The position numbers and the translations under genes were made by a program. DNA of 51,433 nucleotides, from the NCBI GenBank assembly GCA_030949605.1, contig JAUZSH010000019.1, positions 1-51,433 of the forward strand, in the 5' to 3' direction. Of this stretch, positions 1 to 10,578 are shown piece by piece (the stretch's first letter is position 1; every line of letters starts with the position of its first letter). Source of the stretch: Ghiorsea sp. GTDB taxonomy: Bacteria; Pseudomonadota; Zetaproteobacteria; Mariprofundales; Mariprofundaceae. The notes beneath the pieces are model-generated. The model saw only the letters and a list, made by a program, of their open reading frames with translations, ran no database searches and was not told where the DNA came from.

Positions 1-1
1 A

Positions 2-735
2 AAGGCTTCAGATAATGATTATTATTTCACAATGGACCCTAGCAAAGTTCACGCATCACCAACCTCTCACTCGCTTCACCCTCAGGTTTAACACCATTTC
101 AAAAAGTAGCATTTGTAGGTATTGGTGGGATAAAGAATTTACCAGGAAGGCCTGCTAGCGTTGATGGTGCAATGGGTACAGGCTTTGGCTTTGAAATTTC
201 GAAAGAAGATAAGATTGGGGCTGTATTTGGGCTTGATTTGGGAAGCATCAACCCTAGTGATGGTGGTGCATTTGACCGTGGTGACTTGAGTATTGCTATT
301 GGAAAGTATTTTGATGCTTACAATACTGGAGTGTCGCTAGGTGTGAAAAATATAACGCTTTGGTATGCTGGCGCAGGCAGAAATATACCCAGTTATTACG
401 CTGCAGCAACAAAGGTAGCTGTAATCAATGACTATGTGACTATTATGAATATTGGCTTTGGTAACAATGCTTTTCGCACAATTACTGATACGAGACCAAG
501 TAAGGATAGAACTTCGAAGGTATCACCCTTTGGTTCTTTAGCATTTTATCCAGCACCCCAACTAAGCTTGGTCGCAGACTATACAGCAGGTATTACTTCT
601 GTGGGCATTGGTGTAGTTCCTGTTGCCGCGTGGCCAATAAGCTTAACTTTAGGTCTTTATGATGTAGCGAAAGCAGTTCAGGGGCATGACAAAGCCATTT
701 TTATAGCTTCGTTAGCATACGCACATAGTTTTTAA
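2..735 (+). pseudogene. Outer-membrane beta-barrel protein, 3' part, frameshifted
   Basis: The long open frame from about 43 to 735 ends in alternating hydrophobic/polar strands and a terminal Phe after an S-L-A-Y-A-H-S sequence, which is the usual C-terminal beta-signal of outer-membrane barrel proteins. From base 2 another frame reads ASDNDYYFTMDPSKV and stops at about base 87. The two frames can be joined near base 60-80 to give one plausible protein (SPTNLSLASPSGLTPFQ). I therefore read this as a single gene that enters from the left edge and carries a one-base frameshift, either real or a sequencing error. A separate gene starting at the ATG at 172 is less likely, because the coding-like sequence continues upstream of it. 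The specific function is unknown. Confidence 0.5.
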
Positions 736-952
736 CTGATGTGACTCAGTTGCTTCAATAAACACATGGATCATGGGGGCGCATGAAGCGACTTGAACGT
801 TTGTTTAACCAACTGCGGAATCAAAGAGCAGTTCAACCATGAACTGCCCTACTCATCCACTGTCGCGAAGGTGTGTTTTTTAAGTAGTGCTTGGCTTCGA
901 TATGACCGACATTCCGCACCCCTAAATCAATATTTACGATTGCATTTATGAC
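736..952. other. Non-coding stretch after the barrel gene, with a hairpin and an IS end
   Basis: No convincing gene is seen. A perfect hairpin with an 8-bp stem (GCAGTTCA/TGAACTGC, loop ACCA) lies at 828-847. It lacks a T-run, so it is not a classical terminator. A 29-bp IS end follows at 906-934. The 19-codon frame at 783-842 is too short to support. Confidence 0.5.
906..934 (+). repeat. Solo end of the IS3-type element
   Basis: The sequence starting CCGACATTCCGCACCCCT is the same end that begins the IS3-type element at 12623 and the MITE at 25390, and it recurs at 37626. Here it is followed by unrelated sequence (TACGATTGCATTTATGACTT), so it is an orphan end left by deletion or recombination. 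Confidence 0.75.
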
Positions 953-1132
953 TTGAATTCAGGAGAAAGTACTGATTTGTTCTACGCTTCCTTAGCGGAC
1001 ATTCGTGTTTCATGGCAAACGGGAACACCGCTTGGCAATGATAGATTTAGGGAAGAAATTAAAGCAGTGTTGGGCAGAAAGGTTAGGTATTATAAACGAG
1101 GGAGACCTGTTAAAAGTGATAAAGAGGAATAA
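953..1132 (+). pseudogene. REP-associated tyrosine transposase (RAYT, Y1 family), C-terminal remnant
   Basis: The frame ending with the TAA at 1130-1132 reads ...TPLGNDRFREEIKAVLGRK... and then KRGRPVKSDKEE. LGNDRF followed by a basic KRGRP tail is typical of the C-terminus of RAYT/Y1 transposases. Only about 58 codons remain, and the catalytic HUH and Tyr part is missing. A palindromic AGGGCTCTGACCCTT (about 1134-1148) follows, resembling the short GGGTCAGACCC repeats these transposases accompany. The remnant runs into the 5' end of anmK in another reading frame, so it has set the present upstream context of that gene. Confidence 0.6.
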
Positions 1133-2285
1133 AAGGGCTCTGACCCTTGAAGATTGCTATTTTGTTGGTTTAATGTCGGGTACTTCGCTGGATGGTATTG
1201 ATGCGGCAGTGGTGAAGCTATCAGGTGATGATGTTGATTTGATTTACTTTGAGACATTGACCCTAGAAGACAAACTGAAAGAGCCTATTTTACGCCTCAA
1301 TCATCCAGGTTTTGATGAAATTGATGCCTTGGGTATATTAGATAGAGCATTGGGGCTTGCATTTGCTAATGCGGCGTTAAAAGTAGTCAAGAAAGCAGGT
1401 TTAACGCCCGAAGAAATCACAGCTATTGGTTCACACGGACAAACCATTCGCCACCGACCACAAGGTATTGAACATAGCTTACCCTTTACATTACAAATTG
1501 GGGATGCTGCAACCATTGCCGAAAAAACAGGCATTACTGTGGTTTCAGATTTTAGAAAACGAGATATTGCAGCTTGCGGGCAAGGCGCACCCCTTGTGCC
1601 ATTTGTGCATCAGCGTTTGTTTGCTTTGCAAGGTGAAAATATTGCTATATTAAATATTGGTGGCATTGCCAATATTACTTATTTGGGTGGTGATGGGTCG
1701 CTTTTAGGCTTTGATACAGGTCCAGGCAATATGTTGATGGATGCACTGATGCAAAGCATGACAGATGCGCGATTTTGTTTCGATGAAGGTGGCGAGCTTT
1801 CAGCGATGGGATTTGTGCACCAACCCTTGTTAAAAGACCTGTTACAGCATCCATTTTTTAAAAAAATACCACCACGGTCAACGGGTAGAGAAGACTTTGG
1901 TGAGGATGTGGTGCAGCAAGTCATGGCTGTGGATATTTCGGATGCCGATAAAATGGCAACGGCATGTGAGTTAACTGCACAAAGCATCAGCGATTGTGTA
2001 AAAAGCCTTCCTGCACGACCTGAACAAGTATTGATATGTGGTGGTGGTGCGCTCAATCAACACTTAATTTTACGCCTAAAAGACCTGTTACATCCGTCTC
2101 AAGTACAAACGACAACTGATGTTGGTTTACCCGTAGAAGCAGTCGAAGCGGTGGCTTTTGCCATACTTGCAGAGCGAACACTTCATGGTGAAGTCAACAC
2201 TTTATCAGCAGTCACTGGTGCATTGCATGACGTAAGCGGTGGTCAAATTTGTTTGGGTAGAAACAGGCGAATGTGTTTCTCCTGA
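1116..2285 (+). CDS. anmK: Anhydro-N-acetylmuramic acid kinase
   Basis: The enzyme phosphorylates 1,6-anhydro-MurNAc while opening the anhydro ring, feeding MurNAc-6-P into peptidoglycan recycling in the cytoplasm. Family signatures are present: GLMSGTSLDGIDAAVV near the N-terminus (ATP/sugar site), GQTIRHRP, NIGGIANITYL, GFDTGPGNMLMDAL and CGGGALN. The family is about 370 residues. An upstream in-frame ATG at 1005 would give 426 residues, but its first 37 codons overlap the RAYT remnant and lack family sequence. The GTG at 1116, preceded by GAGGGAG at about 1098-1104, gives 389 residues and fits better; the spacing is rather long, so the start is tentative. The gene stands alone. The MITE that begins 49 bp after the stop carries a hairpin that may end its transcript. 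Confidence 0.92.
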   Translation: MIKRNKRALTLEDCYFVGLMSGTSLDGIDAAVVKLSGDDVDLIYFETLTLEDKLKEPILRLNHPGFDEIDALGILDRALGLAFANAALKVVKKAGLTPEEITAIGSHGQTIRHRPQGIEHSLPFTLQIGDAATIAEKTGITVVSDFRKRDIAACGQGAPLVPFVHQRLFALQGENIAILNIGGIANITYLGGDGSLLGFDTGPGNMLMDALMQSMTDARFCFDEGGELSAMGFVHQPLLKDLLQHPFFKKIPPRSTGREDFGEDVVQQVMAVDISDADKMATACELTAQSISDCVKSLPARPEQVLICGGGALNQHLILRLKDLLHPSQVQTTTDVGLPVEAVEAVAFAILAERTLHGEVNTLSAVTGALHDVSGGQICLGRNRRMCFS

Positions 2286-2333
2286 ATTCATCTCATGTTT
2301 GCATTAACATATGACTTGAATGCTTTGGTATTA

Positions 2334-2495
2334 CCTAGATCCTGCAAGTGTTTACACATACATAGCGCAATCTCTTGATTCACCTAGACTATTTAAAAAA
2401 CACTCATCACCAATAAGGTGACCACGTGTTTTTTTAATACGCTATATAAACCAACATCTTACACTCTGAACGTACAAACACTTGCAGAATCTAGG
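2334..2495. mobile_element. 162-bp MITE with IS1380-like ends
   Basis: The termini are CCTAGATCCTGCAAGTGTTT (left) and its near-perfect complement (right). They closely match the CCTAAATCCTGCAAG ends of the IS1380 copies here. A 4-bp direct repeat ATTA flanks it (2330-2333 and 2496-2499). There is no coding capacity. An internal hairpin with arms TAAAAAACAC and GTGTTTTTTTA (about 2392-2434) could act as a bidirectional terminator downstream of anmK. A 44-bp remnant of the same MITE lies at 12579-12622. Confidence 0.75.
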
Positions 2496-2962
2496 ATTAA
2501 ACCTAAATCCTGCAATCCCCTGACAGCTTAATCCAAAAAAGGTAGACTCCTTCATGAGTTAGCAGCTCAATCAAAAACAAAAGGAGTCACCTTTTCAGTG
2601 AGAAACTCTAAAAGCAAAACATACTCTGCCAAGTCTCATCCGAAAAGTAACTATTGAAAGCACAGGTAAAAACCTGACGATCCATGCGGGTCTGGTTCCA
2701 GTTATGCGGTTTCTTGGTAAGTTGGGGTTTAGCAAGGCTTTCCATCGTACGGTTGAGCATCGGCGCGCCCATAATGCCCGTTATCAGCTATCTGATGCCG
2801 TTGAATTAAATGTTCTCAGTCTGATTGCAGGTGCTCGCAGTGTGGATGAAAGTATTCGAGTGTGGGCAGATAACGTGCTACGAAAGCTTGGCGGCTGGGA
2901 TAATATCATGAATGCGACCACCATGGGGCGTATTCTTAAAACGGTCACAGAACAACATATCT

Positions 2963-4632
2963 CCTAAATCCTGCAAGTGGCACTTTCAGTGCTAATCCCC
3001 AAGAATAACCCTGTTCAATGAAAGTGTACTATTGGTAGAATCGGCTCATATTTCTCGATTTTTTTCAATGTGATACGTTCTTATGTTAGAATAGATGCAC
3101 AATCAGGGCTGCTTCTTGAATTTAGCGCGTGCAAAACCATAACTGTCTATCATCAGCCGCTTCCATCTTCATCATGATAAGACGTATCTGAGTTTAAATT
3201 AGGTCATGCCAACCCTTAGCCAGCTTTGCCAAGGTTTGGGGTGCAGCAACGTTGTGGGTATTTTCAAAGTCATCTGCCTGCCTCCGCAAACAAGCTTTCC
3301 AGCCATACGCACCATAAAAGTACGAATACTAGCCATCTCCCATCGCATCAATTGTTTGTCGCCACTCACCAGTGCCATCCAGCGCACGGTGTTGTAAGCA
3401 AGCACCGCGCATTGGAATAATGCGGAGCTGGCTAGGAAATTTTTCGTTTTGATGTGTGCCATGCCCATCTGATTCTTGGCTTCATCAATCCACGTCTCAC
3501 AGGTTGCACGTTCACCATACTTCTTGTGGGTTTGCCATGGTGTAAGGTTTTCCGTGGTGACATAGCAGAAATAATCATACGACCGCATATCCAGCAGCTT
3601 GCCTTGATTGCAGTCTTCATCCTTAAGCCTGCGTACAGCAACAAAGGTTCGTGTGTGCGCCCATGTGCCACAACGATGGGTAAAGCTAGCTTGTTCCCAG
3701 CCGTCATGACCAGCCACAGCTTGCCATTGCTGTACTTCAAGCAAATCAACCAGTCCTTTCAGTTTTACTTTGATCAGGTAGCCATCACCGCGTGCATCCA
3801 ACCAGTCCAGCAGCGCGCCAACAAAATAACCCGAATCACCACGAAAGACCAAACGCATACGATTGGGTAGATGCGCCGCCAACTGCTTCATGAACGCAAC
3901 GATACCGTTGGAAGTATAAGCGTTACCACAACGCAGCCATGCCTGAAGAATCTCCTTGGTCTCCGCGCAAAAAGCCAACTGTGGATGGTAAGAAGGTGCG
4001 CCACGTTTGTGCGGGTTGTAACCAACTGCCGCGCCTTCCTGGTGTTTGCCATAAGTCGTTTTGACCGTGGAATCGACATCAATCCACATCGAACCCCGCA
4101 TCAAGCTAGATGTCAATGCTCTAGCGCGTTTCCAGACGCGACCTCGCATGATGTGGTTAAAGGTTTCCATCTGGTAGATATGTTGTTCTGTGACCGTTTT
4201 AAGAATACGCCCCATGGTGGTCGCATTCATGATATTATCCCAGCCGCCAAGCTTTCGCAGCACATTATCTGCCCACACTCGAATACTTTCATCCACACTG
4301 CGAGCACCTGCAATCAGACTGAGAACATTTAATTCAACGGCATCAGATAGCTGATAACGGGCATTATGGGCGCGCCGATGCTCAACCGTACGATGGAAAG
4401 CCTTGCTAAACCCCAACTTACCAAGAAACCGCATAACTGGAACCAGACCCGCATGGATCGTCAGGTTTTTACCTGTGCTTTCAATAGTTACTTTTCGGGT
4501 AGACTTGCGGGTATGTTTTGCTTTAGAGTTTCTCACTGAAAAGGTGACTCCTTTTGTTTTTGATTGAGCTGCTAACTTATGAAGGAGTCTACCTTTTTTG
4601 GATTAAGCTGTCAGGGGATTGCAGGATTTAGG
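2963..4632 (-). mobile_element. IS1380-family element, inner copy (copy 2), intact
   Basis: 1,670 bp, with terminal inverted repeats CCTAAATCCTGCA/TGCAGGATTTAGG and a 5-bp target duplication TATCT (2958-2962 and 4633-4637). It inserted in opposite orientation into the transposase gene of copy 1. Transposase sits at 3199-4536. The about 235 bp between the transposase stop and the left end is conserved in all copies. Confidence 0.95.
3199..4536 (-). CDS. IS1380-family DDE transposase (copy 2)
   Basis: A 445-residue transposase that cuts and joins IS ends. It starts at a GTG (4534-4536) with the AGGAGTCACC sequence just upstream. Visible features are a basic N-terminus (RNSKAKHTRKSTRK), an IDVDSTVKTTYGKHQ block with the first catalytic Asp and the GYNPHKRGAPSYHP motif typical of IS1380, a second Asp in VFRGDSGYF, and an E-bearing CETWIDEAKNQMG block. 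The protein is full length and looks functional. At the variant site it reads LVDLLEVQQ, as in copy 3. Confidence 0.93.
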   Translation of the reverse strand: MRNSKAKHTRKSTRKVTIESTGKNLTIHAGLVPVMRFLGKLGFSKAFHRTVEHRRAHNARYQLSDAVELNVLSLIAGARSVDESIRVWADNVLRKLGGWDNIMNATTMGRILKTVTEQHIYQMETFNHIMRGRVWKRARALTSSLMRGSMWIDVDSTVKTTYGKHQEGAAVGYNPHKRGAPSYHPQLAFCAETKEILQAWLRCGNAYTSNGIVAFMKQLAAHLPNRMRLVFRGDSGYFVGALLDWLDARGDGYLIKVKLKGLVDLLEVQQWQAVAGHDGWEQASFTHRCGTWAHTRTFVAVRRLKDEDCNQGKLLDMRSYDYFCYVTTENLTPWQTHKKYGERATCETWIDEAKNQMGMAHIKTKNFLASSALFQCAVLAYNTVRWMALVSGDKQLMRWEMASIRTFMVRMAGKLVCGGRQMTLKIPTTLLHPKPWQSWLRVGMT

Positions 4633-5855
4633 TATCTACCAGATGGAAACCTTTAACCACATCATGCGAGGTCGCGTCTGGAAACGCGCTAGAGCATTGA
4701 CATCTAGCTTGATGCGGGGTTCGATGTGGATTGATGTCGATTCCACGGTCAAAACGACTTATGGCAAACACCAGGAAGGCGCGGCAGTTGGTTACAACCC
4801 GCACAAACGTGGCGCACCTTCTTACCATCCACAGTTGGCATTTTGCGCTGAGACCAAGGAGATTCTTCAGGCATGGCTGCGTTGTGGTGACGCTTATACT
4901 TCCAACGGTATCGTTGCGTTCATGAAACAGTTGGCGGCGCATCTACCCAATCGTATGCGTTTGGTCTTTCGTGGTGATTCGGGTTATTTTGTTGGCGCGC
5001 TGCTGGACTGGTTGGATGCACGCGGTGATGGCTACCTGATCAAAGTAAAACTGAAAGGACTGGTTGGTTTGCTTGAAATACAGCAATGGCAAGCTGTGGC
5101 TGGTCATGACGGCTGGGAACAAGCTAGCTTTACCCATCGTTGTGGCACATGGGCGCACACACGAACCTTTGTTGCTGTACGCAGGCTTAAGGATGAAGAC
5201 TGCAATCAAGGCAAGCTGCTGGATATGCGGTCGTATGATTATTTCTGCTATGTCACCACGGAAAACCTTACACCATGGCAAACCCACAAGAAGTATGGTG
5301 AACGTGCAACCTGTGAGACGTGGATTGATGAAGCCAAGAATCAGATGGGCATGGCACACATCAAAACGAAAAATTTCCTAGCCAGCTCCGCATTATTCCA
5401 ATGCGCGGTGCTTGCTTACAACACCGTGCGCTGGATGGCACTGGTGAGTGGCGACAAACAATTGATGCGATGGGAGATGGCTAGTATTCGTACTTTTATG
5501 GTGCGTATGGCTGGAAAGCTTGTTTGCGGAGGCAGGCAGATGACTTTGAAAATACCCACAACGTTGCTGCACCCCAAACCTTGGCAAAGCTGGCTAAGGG
5601 TTGGCATGACCTAATTTAAACTCAGATACGTCTTATCATGATGAAGATGGAAGCGGCTGATGATAGACAGTTATGGTTTTGCACGCGCTAAATTCAAGAA
5701 GCAGCCCTGATTGTGCATCTATTCTAACATAAGAACGTATCACATTGAAAAAAATCGAGAAATATGAGCCGATTCTACCAATAGTACACTTTCATTGAAC
5801 AGGGTTATTCTTGGGGATTAGCACTGAAAGTGCCACTTGCAGGATTTAGGTTAAA

Positions 5856-6057
5856 AATAAAGGCCGTCGAAAGATAATTCTTTCGAGAGTCTATGCTCAA
5901 ATATCGCGCTCAAAATCTGAGCTGTATACCATAATAAACCCCAATAAAACATACAGTTAATGATCATAACTCACGACCTCCTGACGAAAAAATAGTCGTG
6001 ACCTTATTGATAAATGAAGTATACTGTATGCCTCATTCATATAAAAAAGGGCAAGTT
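5856..6057. other. Intergenic region before the EI24 gene
   Basis: Host sequence resumes after the IS. A hairpin TCGAAAGATAATTCTTTCGA (5868-5887) is visible. No gene or confident promoter was recognised. Confidence 0.4.
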
Positions 6058-6783
6058 ATGATTCAAGGTATTTTTACATTTTTCTCAGGTTTTCTGATGA
6101 TGTGGCAAGAAGCAAGCTTACGCGCTGTATTATGGCGTATGTTAGGCTTATTGGCAGGTCTGATGCTTGTGTTAATGTTGGGTGTATTTTTCTTTGCTGA
6201 TTATTTGGCTTCGATTTGGATTCCTGAAGGTGATGCGTGGTATTGGATGGTCGTTGGTTATATCGCCTCATTTTTCGCAGGTTTATTATCTGTGGTGGTT
6301 GGCGCTGTGGCGTTTGTGGCATTGGCATCAGCGGCGGCAGCACCTTGGTTGGATACCTTGGCTTTTCGCACTGAAAAAATCATGGGCATAGCGACTGTTG
6401 AAAATGATGCATCTTGGGCAAACCAAGCTTTAGCAGCTATGATCAACTCGATTCGCCCGCTGTTGGGTTTATTACTTTGGGGACTGCTGGCATTGGTATT
6501 TTTTTGGTTCCCACCCTTGATGGCGCTGATTTGGACTTATGGCAGCATCCAGTTCCTCAATTATGAGTTGTTTGATACCCAAGCCTCCCGAAAAGACTTA
6601 AAATTCAAAGTGCGTCAACAAAACATGAAAGAACAGCGCTGGTTTTGGCTGGGTTTCGGCGGTATATCATTGCTGCTGATGGCTGTGCCGATTTTAAACA
6701 TCTTTGTTTTACCTGCGGCAGTGGTTGCCCTTGCCAAAAAGGGGCATCCCGAGTCACTATCTCCAGCCGCTGAAAAAATTTAA
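6058..6783 (+). CDS. EI24-domain integral membrane protein (CysZ-like superfamily)
   Basis: A polytopic inner-membrane protein of about 241 residues. From the ATG at 6058 it begins MIQGIFTFFSGFLMMW and has several strongly hydrophobic segments: two in the first third, a pair in the middle around LLLWGLLALVFFWFPPLMAL, and one near the C-terminus around ISLLLMAVPILNIFVLPAAVV. The FPPLMALIW...QFLNYELFD sequence followed by a final P-x-x-N helix is characteristic of the EI24/CysZ group, which includes sulfate permeases and proteins of unknown cargo. Upstream in-frame starts at 5998 and 6028 exist, but the family usually begins near the short amphipathic stretch chosen here. Transport of sulfate is possible but not shown. 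It lies 35 bp upstream of uup. Confidence 0.65.
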   Translation: MIQGIFTFFSGFLMMWQEASLRAVLWRMLGLLAGLMLVLMLGVFFFADYLASIWIPEGDAWYWMVVGYIASFFAGLLSVVVGAVAFVALASAAAAPWLDTLAFRTEKIMGIATVENDASWANQALAAMINSIRPLLGLLLWGLLALVFFWFPPLMALIWTYGSIQFLNYELFDTQASRKDLKFKVRQQNMKEQRWFWLGFGGISLLLMAVPILNIFVLPAAVVALAKKGHPESLSPAAEKI

Positions 6784-6818
6784 TCCCGATGTGTTCTTTG
6801 CATCGCTCAAGGTAATCT

Positions 6819-8732
6819 ATGCCAGTATTAATGTTACACGGTCTCAAAAAAGCATTTGGTCATCAGGTGTTACTCGACAATGTCGATTTACGCATCACCG
6901 CAGGTGCGCGTGTCGGACTCATTGGACGCAATGGTGAAGGCAAGTCCACCTTGCTGAAAGTGATTGCTGGGCAAATGGATGTGGATGATGGCAATGTGCA
7001 AATCAAAAGTGGGTGCAAAGTCGCTTATCTGCATCAAGACCCACACTTTGAAGCAGGGCAAACGGTATTTCATGTGGTTGCCCAAGGTTTGGGGCATGTC
7101 GCGGAAACTTTAGAAGCTTACCATCAAGCTACCAGTAATTTGGAACATGATTATTCGGATAAGGCATTAAAAAAACTGGAAAACTTACAACACAAACTCG
7201 AACATTTGGGCGCTTGGAAACTGCACGCGCGCATTGAAACAGCCATCACCAAGTTAGACTTGGATGGTAGCCGTGATGTGGGCGAATTATCAGGTGGTTG
7301 GTTGCGCCGTGTTGCCCTTGCGCAAGCTGTGGTGCTTGAGCCTGAAATATTATTGCTTGATGAACCCACCAACCACTTAGACATTGCATCCATTGAATGG
7401 TTAGAAGATTTTGTTGCATCATTTAAAGGTGCAGTTTTATTCATCACCCATGACAGATATTTCTTGGATGCCGTTGCCGAAGAAATCATTGAGTTGGACA
7501 GAGGTAAACTTACCCACTTTCAGGCCAGTTATGCTGAATATTTAGCCAAAAAGGCTGAATTGTTAGAAATCGAATCACGCGAACATAAAAAGTTCGATAC
7601 CATGCTTGCCAACGAAGAAAAATGGATTCGCCAAGGTATTCCAGCACGAAGAACCCGCAATGAAGGTCGGGTGCGCGCCCTTGAAGAGTTAAGAAAGCAA
7701 CGCTCTGCTCGCAAGCTGCGTGGTGGTGATGTGGATTTGCGCGTGGCTTCAGGTGTTAAACCTGGCAAGTTGTTGATTGAAGCGATTGATGTCTGCCACA
7801 GCTTTGAAAATGCCAATATTGTTGAAAAATTTAACTGTAAAATTATGGCGGGTGAGCGCATTGGTTTCTTAGGCCCCAACGGCATTGGTAAAACCACCTT
7901 GCTCAAAATCTTATTGGGTGAGCTGCAAGCTGACAGTGGTCGCGTTAAACATGGCGTGCGCCTTGCCCCTGCATTTTTAACCCAAATTCGCACCCTCAAC
8001 CCTGAATCCAAGCTTAAAGATGTGCTTGTACCTTCGGGCGGTAACTTTGTACATATTGGCGGGCATGAGCCGCGTCATATTGTCAGTTATATGCAAGACT
8101 TTCTCTTTGATAAAGAATTGCTAAATGCGCGAGTTTCAGCCTTATCGGGTGGTGAGCGCGGGCGATTATTGTTGGCCAAACTATTGCTCGAACCTGCCAA
8201 CCTTTTGGTGTTGGATGAGCCGACCAATGATTTAGACATTGGCACACTTGCCGTACTCGAAGAAGCTTTAGCCAAGTATCAAGGCACGGTAATTATCGTT
8301 AGCCATGACAGGGCATTTATGGATAGAACTGTGAGCAAAGTGTTGGCATTTGAAGGTGATGGCAAGATTGTACCCATTGAAGGTGGTTACTCAGACTATT
8401 TGGCTTGGAAAGAGCGCGCTTTTTTACGCGAAAAAGAAGAGAAGCTAGCCCCTAAAGCGAATGAACCAGCAAAAAATACTGAAAAATCACCCCAAGCCAT
8501 AAAAAAACTAGCCTACAAAGAACAAAAAGAACTGGATGATTTACCCGCCAATATTGAAGCTTGGGAAGAAGAAAAAGAAGCCATTGAAGCTCGTTTTTGT
8601 GATAATGACTATTTTAGCAATGACCCGGAATCCTTTCAACAAGACCAAGCGCGGTTGGCAGCACTAGAGGCTTTGTTGGAGCAAGGTTATCAACGTTGGG
8701 AAACCTTGGAAGAAAAGCAAAGAAGTTTTTAA
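6819..8732 (+). CDS. uup: ABC-F family ATPase Uup
   Basis: A soluble duplicated ABC ATPase of 637 residues with no membrane domain. ABC-F proteins act on the ribosome, and Uup is also linked to replication and transposon precise excision in E. coli. Walker A motifs are GRNGEGKST (about 36-44) and GPNGIGKTT (about 350). Signatures are LSGGW (about 157) and LSGGERGR (about 441). Walker B motifs are LLLDEPTNHLDI and LVLDEPTNDLDI. The linker between the domains is long and charged. A Lys/Glu-rich C-terminal tail (about 545-637) is predicted to be coiled coil, the Uup-type DNA-binding extension that separates it from EttA. An AAGGTAATCT sequence precedes the ATG. A terminator follows. Confidence 0.9.
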   Translation: MPVLMLHGLKKAFGHQVLLDNVDLRITAGARVGLIGRNGEGKSTLLKVIAGQMDVDDGNVQIKSGCKVAYLHQDPHFEAGQTVFHVVAQGLGHVAETLEAYHQATSNLEHDYSDKALKKLENLQHKLEHLGAWKLHARIETAITKLDLDGSRDVGELSGGWLRRVALAQAVVLEPEILLLDEPTNHLDIASIEWLEDFVASFKGAVLFITHDRYFLDAVAEEIIELDRGKLTHFQASYAEYLAKKAELLEIESREHKKFDTMLANEEKWIRQGIPARRTRNEGRVRALEELRKQRSARKLRGGDVDLRVASGVKPGKLLIEAIDVCHSFENANIVEKFNCKIMAGERIGFLGPNGIGKTTLLKILLGELQADSGRVKHGVRLAPAFLTQIRTLNPESKLKDVLVPSGGNFVHIGGHEPRHIVSYMQDFLFDKELLNARVSALSGGERGRLLLAKLLLEPANLLVLDEPTNDLDIGTLAVLEEALAKYQGTVIIVSHDRAFMDRTVSKVLAFEGDGKIVPIEGGYSDYLAWKERAFLREKEEKLAPKANEPAKNTEKSPQAIKKLAYKEQKELDDLPANIEAWEEEKEAIEARFCDNDYFSNDPESFQQDQARLAALEALLEQGYQRWETLEEKQRSF

Positions 8733-8806
8733 CGGATAGCTGATGTTACGCAGTTGGGCTAAAACCCATCAGTCCTGCGTCACCTAGGATATTAGCCCTG
8801 CATAGT

Positions 8807-8845
8807 AAAAAAAAGGCGACTTCCGAAGAAGCCGCCTTTATTTTA
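8807..8845. terminator. Convergent terminator between uup and groEL
   Basis: A hairpin with arms AAAGGCG and CGCCTTT and inner CTTC/GAAG pairing, flanked by an A-run on the left and TTTATTTTAT on the right. It can serve both uup (plus) and groEL (minus). Just before it, 8740-8780 holds an imperfect palindrome starting CTGATGTTACGCA, a 13-mer also found at 42220-42232. Confidence 0.7.
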
Positions 8846-8895
8846 TAACATGTTGCTAGGTTTGAGCGTTCGCTCGATTGCTGGTTAAAGCAATC

Positions 8896-10545
<1,650 letters not shown>

Positions 10546-10578
10546 TCAAATCTCCTTAATATGATTTATTATTGTAAT

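Larger units (their letters stand above)
2598..5614 (+). pseudogene. IS1380-family transposase, copy 1 (frameshifted and split)
   Basis: The equivalent of the 445-residue transposase is broken in two ways. Insertions totalling 4 bp at about 2612-2642 shift the frame after the first codons. The inner IS then separates codons for about residues 1-120 (to 2962) from the rest (4633-5614). The 3' part still reads cleanly through IDVDSTVKTTYGKHQ, FRGDSGYF and GERATCETWIDEAKNQMG to the normal end. It carries the LVGLLEIQQ variant shared with copy 4, plus its own CGDAY in place of CGNAY. Confidence 0.9.
2502..5850 (+). mobile_element. IS1380-family element, outer copy (copy 1), interrupted by copy 2
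   Basis: The ends are CCTAAATCCTGCAATCCCC at the left and TGCAGGATTTAGG at the right, with a 5-bp target duplication TTAAA (2497-2501 and 5851-5855). Removing the inner copy (2963-4632) and its 5-bp duplication leaves 1,674 bp, four more than the 1,670 bp of the intact copies. The extra bases are small insertions near the transposase start (about 2612-2642), so this copy was dead by frameshift as well as by insertion. Confidence 0.92.

Noticed and set aside
1005-1115. Longer N-terminus of AnmK from the ATG at 1005
   Set aside because: The 37 extra residues overlap RAYT remnant sequence and do not resemble the family.
3871-4332. 153-residue frame opposite the IS1380 transposase, seen in three copies
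   Set aside because: It is antisense to a clear DDE transposase. It recurs only because the IS copies are nearly identical.
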